A stretch of 64,000 nucleotides of DNA. Source: Paenibacillus sp. RC334. GTDB lineage: Bacteria > Bacillota > Bacilli > Paenibacillales > Paenibacillaceae. The first letter of the stretch is position 1; each line of letters begins with the position of its first letter. Shown piece after piece: positions 54,014 through 64,000 of the stretch. A program made the translations under genes and the position numbers. The stretch spans positions 5,689,001 to 5,753,000 of the forward strand of contig NZ_CP125370.1 of the NCBI RefSeq assembly GCF_030034735.1, written 5' to 3'. The notes under the pieces are model-generated. The model was not told the origin of the DNA. It worked only from the letters and a program-made list of their open reading frames with translations, and searched no databases.

Positions 54014-54085
54014 ATGTTTACACCGCCAGGAACCAATCCATTGAAGATTACTTGTGATACAGTTAACTGTAATGTGTGTAAATGA
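54014..54085 (+). CDS. Cys-rich 23-residue micro-ORF (doubtful)
   Basis: ATG at 54014 with GGAGA five bases upstream, stop at 54083-54085. The last half reads ITCDTVNCNVCK, with three Cys and two Thr, superficially like a lanthipeptide tail. The frame remains open upstream without a better start. The segment coincides with the left direct repeat of the AT-rich insert. No modification enzyme is adjacent. Chance cannot be excluded. Confidence 0.2.
   Translation: MFTPPGTNPLKITCDTVNCNVCK
54048..54064. repeat. Left direct repeat flanking the AT-rich insert
   Basis: TTACTTGTGATACAGTT, 16 of 17 bases identical to 55970-55986. A weaker match lies at 52031. Confidence 0.6.
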
Positions 54086-54108
54086 GGTTATTAATACTTA
54101 TTTGATTA

Positions 54109-55850
54109 TTAAATGATTTTATTTTTGCAAAATTCCAAAAAATCTTTAAACGAGCATATATTAACTTCGTATTCATTATCATAAGTTCCCTCTAAAAAAT
54201 GTGGAAATTTATGAGCCAAAAATAAATGAATTTCATTAAATTCTCCCCCAAGAACTTCTTCCATTAATTTTTTATTTTGATAGATTTATTTCTAAGTTTT
54301 TTTAATCTAATTAAATATTTTTTTGTATTTTTAATACTTTTACTTATTTCATGTAAATTTTTCTGAAGGTCTTTATTTTTTAATTCCATAATGTATAACT
54401 TTTTATCTTTTATAAAATAGCAGTCTATTTCTTGAGGAACTTCTTTTTTGTTCTCAAATAAATGCTTACATTTCAATTGCTGATTTAATTGATAATTAAT
54501 TTCATAATGAATGCTCCCCTTTTCAAAATTATCTCTTAGTTTTTCTATATCTATTTCATCAAAATTTTCCTTCACCAAATTCTTTGTCTTTCTGGCTAAT
54601 TTGTTATCTAATTCATTTTTAAGTATTCTATACCTAAAATAAGTTGCAGATTCTATAAGAATAAAGAATGAAATTAAAAAATAATTAGAGATTTTTATTA
54701 ATGGTGTACGGAAAAGTCTATTATCATTGCTAAAAGTTATAGTATAAATATCGTTCTCATCAATAGGTTTTAAAGATAAATCTTTCAACATATTATTTAT
54801 TGCCAGTTTAGATTGCTTAGTCTTTGAACATATATCTTCAATTAGAGCCTCTTCTTCAATTAGTGTTGCTAAAGTTCTTGTTTCTAAAAACTCTTCATCA
54901 AAGTTATACAAATACTCTTCTAATAAAAATGGAGAATACTCTCTTTTTTTCTCAAATTCATTGTAAATCTCTCTTACTTTCTCACTTTGCATGTTGATTA
55001 TATTTTCATTATTCATATTAAAATAACTATAAATCTTATCATTTAATGATCCTTCAACTAATATTTGATTATTCTCTATTTTTACCGTCCCGCCTATTCC
55101 GTATATATACGAGAGGTTTTTTCGTAATTGTTCTGTACTAATAAATAATCTAGTAACTTTTAATATTTCTTTTATTTCTCTTGTTTCATTATTTCTTTTT
55201 GAAAAATTCATTTGACTATTTAAGAGAAAATGAATTAAATACTCAAAAGATTTTTTTTCACTACCAAAAAAATTATTAACCATATTTTTGTTTTTTTCAT
55301 GTATAGTGGAAAATGTTTCTGAAATCAAGTTGATATAACTGATATTCGTCCTTGTTTCTATATTAATATTTGGTTTCCAATAATAAGCTTGGGCAGAGAT
55401 ATAACTCACAATACTAGCATTCATATAAAAGCTTTTTAACAGATCTTCTCTAGAATGAGATGAAAGTAAGTTTACTAATTCTGTTTTATATTTATTGCAG
55501 AGACTATTTAAAATAGCATACAAATTTTCTTTCATAGAACAATTTATATGTTCAGGAATAGATAAAGATTTAATCATTTTGGATTCTATCGAATTAATTT
55601 CACCTTGAAGATCAATCATTTCTAATGTATGACTACAAGTACTATATTTTTCAGCAATAAAACATATCTGAAACAAAAGCTCATTAGTTTCTCCAGAAAA
55701 ATAGAGTGCATTTGAATATAAATAATCAAAGTATTTATCTACATTGATTTTCATCGTTGAATTATATTGGTCATAATGATTTTTATTGTTAGACCATTTA
55801 ATAACTCCATCTTGAAGTTTATCAATCGATATTATAGAAGAAAAATCCAT
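54109..55850 (-). pseudogene. AT-rich PD-(D/E)XK nuclease-like protein, C-terminus frameshifted
   Basis: ORF of 528 codons (ATG at 55850, stop at 54264). Near the end D476 and E489-x-K491 (EIDCYF...LYIMELKNKDL) form a PD-(D/E)XK nuclease core as in NERD/restriction-like enzymes. The upstream 450 residues are helical and of no known family. After 54264 another frame continues sensibly (KKLMEEVLGGEFNEIHLF ... FKDFLEFCKNKII) to 54109; one extra A in the run near 54277 would join them into about 580 residues. Very AT-rich and flanked by direct repeats, so a probable recent acquisition, perhaps a defence gene. Confidence 0.7.
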
Positions 55851-55969
55851 TTTAATTCATCCTTTTGGCTAAATGCTTATAACGAAAATATTATTATAAT
55901 TAAGAACCAAATGTTTATATAAAAGAACTTTATAGATAATTACTAATAATCTTACCAAATAAACCTCAC

Positions 55970-55986
55970 TTACTTATGATACAGTT
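55970..55986. repeat. Right direct repeat flanking the AT-rich insert
   Basis: TTACTTATGATACAGTT, one mismatch to 54048-54064; composition returns to normal immediately after it. Confidence 0.6.
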
Positions 55987-56018
55987 CGCTGCGCTATCTT
56001 TAACGGCAAGTTTTAACC

Positions 56019-56048
56019 AAAAAGCCATCCCGCAAAGGACGGCTCTTT
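56019..56048 (-). terminator. Terminator of the VOC gene
   Basis: AGCCGTCC / GGATGGCT stem with one mismatch, followed on the minus strand by TTTTTGG. Confidence 0.65.
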
Positions 56049-56088
56049 CTTAGAGAAGAATTTGGCTCAATCGCGGATGAAATCTTCG

Positions 56089-56499
56089 CTATTCACCACA
56101 AATCATCAACTTGTTTCCGTCTGGATCTTTCACAACGAACCAATGATCATGTTCAATTTCTGTTACGAGTTCCACACCGATCTTTTTCATATAGTCAAGC
56201 GCACTTCTTAGATCTTCTGTCATTAGCATAAAGGCCGGAGTTTTGATAGAAGGGGCACCTCCCGGTTGGTCGCCGCCCCACTTAGGCATCGTATCAAGAA
56301 TAATTCCGGTTCCCTCCATTGGCAGATGGCATAAGTGACCATTCATGATATTGCAGTCATCTTCATTCAGCCCTAAAACCTGACAATACCAACTGCGTGA
56401 CTTCTCAATATCCTTCACGGGGACAAAAATGCTTCCGACTTTGTTCTTGATCGGACTGGCCTGAGTATTGCTTTCTTTGGCATGCTGTCGTTCGTTCAT
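56089..56499 (-). CDS. VOC-family (glyoxalase/bleomycin resistance-like) protein
   Basis: 136 residues from the ATG at 56499 with GGAGG seven bases upstream. One vicinal-oxygen-chelate domain of two beta-alpha-beta-beta-beta units: GSIFVPVKDIEKSRSWYCQVLGL and HDHWFVVKDPDGNKLMIC, ending with the usual DPDGN loop. Members include metalloenzymes and drug-binding proteins; the metal-binding pattern here is incomplete, so a binding role is possible. Confidence 0.88.
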   Translation of the reverse strand: MNERQHAKESNTQASPIKNKVGSIFVPVKDIEKSRSWYCQVLGLNEDDCNIMNGHLCHLPMEGTGIILDTMPKWGGDQPGGAPSIKTPAFMLMTEDLRSALDYMKKIGVELVTEIEHDHWFVVKDPDGNKLMICGE

Positions 56500-56532
56500 C
56501 AATCTACCTCCATTACTTCAATAGTCTTTATT

Positions 56533-57072
56533 TCAAATACCATCTAATCGCATTCTTATATAAAACTTTTTCATTAAAGCATCTGGGTTTACCGAAATAA
56601 TGGAACGGAGAGCTTGTTCTACATCAAGTTCAACCCTACCAAAGCCCGTTGCTTTGACTCTAACCCCTTTATTGACTAAAGATAGAAGAGTATTAAATCC
56701 TTCTTTTGATATACCCAAATGGTCTATCGAAACAGCAGGAAGTGTCGCCACTGTTGATGCAATTTCAGTTAAAGAAGTAGAATCAATATATAATTCTGAG
56801 TGCCAGCCTACTAACTCATAGACTCTTCTTGCGAAGTAATCTAAACTAGATATATCTTCTGAACCGCCTCGCTTGACGTTAAAACGTATAGCTCTCACAC
56901 CACAGCCATGAAGTCGTATCATTTCTTCATCTGGTGTATCATGCGGTAATTGATCATGCACATGATTTAGATAGTCTTGGCAGGTAAAAGCATTAGTCAA
57001 AAATCCTTGGTTTTCAACTAAGGGAAAGCGAGGGTCAATGATATGCAAATGAGCATCAAATACTGTACGCAT
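56533..57072 (-). pseudogene. Amidohydrolase-2 family protein, internally deleted and truncated
   Basis: N-terminus FDAHLHIIDPRFPLVENQGF carries the metal-binding HLH of TIM-barrel amidohydrolases (4-sulfomuconolactone hydrolase-like). After NHVHDQLPH the sequence jumps to PDEEMIRLHGCGVRAIRFN, where relatives have about 40 more residues, so a segment encoding the second strand-helix unit is missing. The protein ends after NPDALM, before the usual GTDxP motif. It is about 100 residues shorter than expected and unlikely to be active. Confidence 0.75.
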
Positions 57073-57237
57073 AAACTCACCTTTCTGCTATCCATAAGCT
57101 GTAGTAGCGAACACATTTCTTTCTATTCCATTAGGTGAAGCTTAGTTTCTCGTTATATATACATATTATAAACCTACCTGCCATCATTACAAAGATTGAG
57201 ATCTTCTACATCAACGAAAAGGAAGTGGAGAATCACA

Positions 57238-58503
57238 ATGATCGTAAAGTTCAGAAAAGGTTCGTATAAACTATCTGCCGCCGCAATAATTCTGGTTCTT
57301 GTCTTAAGTGGCGTAATCCTCACTATTACATTAAAGATCAGTAAGAACACCGAATCAGCTGTAGATCCAAACATAGGTTCCATGAAGGAAACTTTTTCTT
57401 CATGGAAGGTAGAACGTCTTAATGATTGGGCAAAATGGTTTCCTAATCTGGCAAGGGCAAACGACTTTTCCGGTTTTGGGTTCAAAGTACCCGATTATCT
57501 ACCTCCTGGTTATCAACTTCAAAATGTCGAAGTGCTTGAGAAATATGTCAATCGTATCGATAATCAAGTTACCATTACTTTTGTATCAAACTTTGGAAAA
57601 CCGGATGAAAAAAAATTCGAGCTGCTCGCCTCCAAGGGAAATTTACTCCAAACATACAGTCGATCGGGGGCGGGGGATGTCAGGAGTATTGCTCCGGCAG
57701 CTTGGGGGAATGCACAAGTCCGTTCCTACAAACAAGATGAGGTTACATATGCTGGCATCAAAGGCACATTAGTAACCCAAATTCAAAATTATGAACATCA
57801 TCAACCGGAAAGGGAAAAAAGCTTCGTTTGGCAGGATGAGGGAGTCTGGTATGCAATGAATTACTATAGCGAAAATCATTCCAGAGAAGGACACCCTGAG
57901 CTTTGGGCGAATATCTCGCAAGACGAGCTGGAGAAATTCTTGCTATCCTTTACATTCCCCCAACAAATCCAAAATGTCAGCTACGATGGAAAAGGAAATT
58001 CGTTTCCTCTATATGATGAAAAGGATTTGCTGGAAGCAAAAAAAATTCTGGGTTTTAAGGTGAAGTTCCCAATTGACCTGTCGAATAACCAACTTAAGCT
58101 TATTGACTCGATACTGCTCCAGGCAGGAGATCAAAACACGGGTTACGATTTTAGACCAGACGTGGATTCAATTAAAAATATATACCATGCAGAATACAAT
58201 TCTAAAATATATGAAATAAATGATGAACTCGCCCTCTATCAGAGCAAAGTTCCCATTGTTAATGCTGCAAAACTATCCGTAATTCGCACATTAGACATGA
58301 ACGGCATCGACATTTCCGTTGGTGAGGACAACAATAACGTCTACAATGAATATGGACGCGGCACAACAAACAAGAAGGACACCAGAAGTCAAACCTATTA
58401 CTTATGGAAGCAGAACGATATTTACTATACCGCCATCTTTTTGGGTTTGGACAAAAACCAGGAAGAAATGGTTAAGACATTGGTACTTGCACCCCTCCAA
58501 TAA
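57238..58503 (+). CDS. Membrane-anchored DUF4367-type protein
   Basis: 421 residues from the ATG at 57238 with GGAG nine bases upstream. One N-terminal transmembrane helix (LSAAAIILVLVLSGVILTITL), the rest outside the membrane. The segment FGFKVPDYLPPGYQLQNVEV is the DUF4367 signature; a second related module starts near residue 265 (LGFKVKFPIDLSN). Such proteins often accompany sigma/anti-sigma or sporulation genes, but none is adjacent. Function unknown. Confidence 0.8.
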   Translation: MIVKFRKGSYKLSAAAIILVLVLSGVILTITLKISKNTESAVDPNIGSMKETFSSWKVERLNDWAKWFPNLARANDFSGFGFKVPDYLPPGYQLQNVEVLEKYVNRIDNQVTITFVSNFGKPDEKKFELLASKGNLLQTYSRSGAGDVRSIAPAAWGNAQVRSYKQDEVTYAGIKGTLVTQIQNYEHHQPEREKSFVWQDEGVWYAMNYYSENHSREGHPELWANISQDELEKFLLSFTFPQQIQNVSYDGKGNSFPLYDEKDLLEAKKILGFKVKFPIDLSNNQLKLIDSILLQAGDQNTGYDFRPDVDSIKNIYHAEYNSKIYEINDELALYQSKVPIVNAAKLSVIRTLDMNGIDISVGEDNNNVYNEYGRGTTNKKDTRSQTYYLWKQNDIYYTAIFLGLDKNQEEMVKTLVLAPLQ

Positions 58504-58581
58504 ATTAGGATTATCCAAGAAGATCGGCATTACTATTTTCAGGAAATTCAAAAAATGGACCATTCTTCCTATTCCAAATTA

Positions 58582-58621
58582 TCAAGAACCTCCTCAATAA
58601 ATTTTCGAGGAGGTTCTTTAA
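58582..58621. terminator. Bidirectional terminator
   Basis: Perfect 12-bp stem AAGAACCTCCTC / GAGGAGGTTCTT. Confidence 0.85.
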
Positions 58622-58727
58622 CGGATTCTCTTGTTGCGACAGGCCAGGCCTTTTGGGGAATCACCGACCGAATGTGATCCAGACATGCAGGCAGGAAATG
58701 CAGATAAGTTTGGCTTACCAGTATATC

Positions 58728-62627
<3,900 letters not shown>

Positions 62628-62630
62628 TTA

Positions 62631-62646
62631 TGTGAAGCGCTTACAT
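62631..62646. promoter_or_regulatory. cre site upstream of the galactanase gene
   Basis: TGTGAAGCGCTTACAT fits the CcpA consensus (TGWAARCGYTWNCA) on both strands; it lies about 50 bp upstream of the start, so glucose repression is expected. Confidence 0.75.
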
Positions 62647-62729
62647 AATTACTGTGATCACTATATCAGACACCTATGATCGGAAACATGGGAGGATTGC
62701 AACATTTTGTATTCTTATGCAAGCATTTT

Positions 62730-62755
62730 AGCGGTGGGGAATATTCCCCACCGCT
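62730..62755. repeat. Perfect 26-bp palindrome
   Basis: Each half is AGCGGTGGGGAAT and its complement; neither side has a T-run. It sits between the galactanase promoter region and the end of mqo. It could be a factor-independent but U-less terminator, or an operator. Confidence 0.6.
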
Positions 62756-62869
62756 TGACGTTGTTGTTTATGCGATTTTAATACATATCGTAAGATTAAT
62801 GTGCATTTTATCAAAAAAGGTAATTCTCTCAAGTGAGTTGAGCCTGGGGCTAGGTTCTACATCCAAAAA

Positions 62870-64000
62870 TTAACCATGGATCGGTTCCTTTTCGCCCAGA
62901 CCAAGCGTCTGCGTTGTAGAATCATGAATTTCTTGGAAAAGCTCCGGGTTTTCTGCTAGTGACACACCATAAGAAGGAATCATTTCTTTTATCTTCGGTT
63001 CCCACTCTTTCATATGTTGTGGGAAACATCTTTCTAATACTTCCAGCATAACGTTAACAGCAGTAGAAGCACCCGGAGAAGCACCGAGCAATGCAGCTAC
63101 CGAGCCATCAGCGGCACTAACCACTTCCGTACCAAATTGAAGGGTTCCTTTACCAGCCTCTGTATCTTTGATCACCTGCACACGTTGGCCCGCTATCACG
63201 ATCTCCCAGTCCTCGACTTTGGCGTTCGGAATAAACTCGCGTAATTCTTCCAGACGCTTTTCATTCGATAACATCACTTGCTGGATCAGGTATTTGGTCA
63301 ATGCCATCTCTTTTGCACCTGCCGCCAACATCGTGAAGAGGTTATTGGGTTTGACAGAACAGATCAAATCCAAATTTGAACCCGTTTTCAAAAACTTTGG
63401 TGAGAAGCCGGCAAACGGTCCAAACAACAGTGCTTTTTTGTTGCCAATGTATCTTGTATCCAGATGCGGAACAGACATGGGAGGAGCACCAAGCTTAGCT
63501 TTACCGTATACTTTTGCATGATGCTGCTCGACAACTTTAGGATTGTTACATACCATAAACAGTCCACTTACCGGAAATCCTCCGATATGTTTGGACTCAG
63601 GAATACCGGTTCTTTGTAGTAAAGGCAGACTTCCGCCACCACCACCGATAAAGATAAATTTGGCAGTATGGTATTCGATTTTACCGCTTTCAAGATTATG
63701 CACTTTGACTTCCCACGAGCCGTCGCTCGTACGTTTAATATTCTTAATACTATGCTTGTATTTGATCTCGACGTTTTTACTTTGTAAATGGTCAAACAAC
63801 ATGCGTGTTAAAGCACCAAAGTTGACATCTGTTCCGGAGTCGATTTTGGTTGCCGCGATCGGTTCATTCGATGTACGACCTTCCATGATCAGCGGAATCC
63901 ATTCCTTCAGCTTTTCAGGGTCATCAGAAAATTCCATTCCTTGGAACAGAGGGACGTTTGATAGCGCTTTAAATCGCTTATTCAAAAAAGATACGTCTTG
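62870..64000 (-). CDS. mqo: Malate:quinone oxidoreductase, 5' end outside window
   Basis: 376 residues visible; the frame is open to the right edge ([13 protein letters not shown] before the apparent start at 63985), so about 120 N-terminal residues including the first FAD motif are missing. [32 protein letters not shown], and [21 protein letters not shown] identify Mqo. It is a peripheral membrane FAD enzyme that oxidises malate to oxaloacetate and reduces the quinone pool. Confidence 0.95.
   Translation of the reverse strand, partial: QDVSFLNKRFKALSNVPLFQGMEFSDDPEKLKEWIPLIMEGRTSNEPIAATKIDSGTDVNFGALTRMLFDHLQSKNVEIKYKHSIKNIKRTSDGSWEVKVHNLESGKIEYHTAKFIFIGGGGGSLPLLQRTGIPESKHIGGFPVSGLFMVCNNPKVVEQHHAKVYGKAKLGAPPMSVPHLDTRYIGNKKALLFGPFAGFSPKFLKTGSNLDLICSVKPNNLFTMLAAGAKEMALTKYLIQQVMLSNEKRLEELREFIPNAKVEDWEIVIAGQRVQVIKDTEAGKGTLQFGTEVVSAADGSVAALLGASPGASTAVNVMLEVLERCFPQHMKEWEPKIKEMIPSYGVSLAENPELFQEIHDSTTQTLGLGEKEPIHG

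Noticed and set aside
54059-54070. 12-bp palindrome ACAGTTAACTGT as an operator
   Set aside because: Present only at the left repeat, not at the right one, and no nearby promoter; likely coincidental.

Overview
The window looks like chromosomal DNA of a Paenibacillus of the P. polymyxa group. Supporting this are low-to-moderate GC with AGGAGG-type ribosome binding sites and many TTG/GTG starts, a secreted GH10 xylanase, a very large GH53 galactanase carrying three SLH cell-wall anchors, CcpA-type cre sites in front of both glycosidases, a BceRS-BceAB type peptide-antibiotic module, AIM24 and SatP homologues, and many small redox enzymes paired with one-component regulators. The species assignment is inference from gene content; no search was run. 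Both ends cut genes: a Crp/Fnr regulator at the left and malate:quinone oxidoreductase (mqo) at the right.

Layout. 1-10 kb: Crp/DinB pair, a WYL regulator, GIY-YIG protein, heme-type membrane protein, beta-helix and RCC1 secreted proteins, acetate transporter, an aldo/keto reductase behind a MerR-type promoter, NAGPA-type protein, lipoprotein, HD phosphohydrolase. 10-14.7 kb: two-component system plus ABC transporter of the BceRSAB type. 14.9-29 kb: a second aldo/keto reductase, a radical SAM protein with a divergent 49-residue ORF, quinone reductase with HxlR regulator, a DsrE-like protein next to a cysteine-desulfurase-like enzyme, LLM monooxygenase, AIM24, PhnA, NmrA-like reductase, NlpC/P60-like hydrolase, CdsA homologue, and a MocR regulator divergent from an EamA exporter. 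36-54 kb: acetyltransferases, an RDD membrane protein, a DUF2920-type hydrolase, the CdaR/glycerate kinase/GntP glycerate module, TetR-SMR efflux pair, GH10 xylanase, a DbpA-type helicase, a double P-loop ATPase, a second LLM monooxygenase with TetR, and a TPR-SUKH protein. 54-64 kb: an AT-rich insert encoding a PD-(D/E)XK nuclease-like protein, VOC and decayed amidohydrolase genes, a DUF4367-type protein, GH53 galactanase, mqo.

The main accessory region is 30.04-35.82 kb. A two-domain GNAT gene is split by an insertion bounded by two copies of an IS3-family element. The left copy is full length and carries a third, 52-residue coiled-coil ORF. The right copy is a deletion derivative with an internally inverted segment. 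Between them lies GC-rich DNA with a proteobacterial look: TetR regulator, SDR oxidoreductase with a TetR-type operator promoter, and an F420-reductase-like protein. An AT-rich XRE repressor segment has been spliced in so that an XRE DNA-binding domain is fused in frame, through an inverted scrap of the SDR gene, to the entire TetR protein.

The AT-rich insert at 54.1-55.9 kb is flanked by an imperfect 17-bp direct repeat and lies beside a SUKH-domain gene. It is the best candidate for an undescribed defence-type gene.

Several genes carry single-nucleotide frameshifts, several of them in short homopolymers (DbpA-type helicase, alpha/beta hydrolase, nuclease-like gene, GNAT 3' part, a small relic at 39.6 kb). 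Whether these are real lesions or base-calling errors cannot be decided from the sequence alone.
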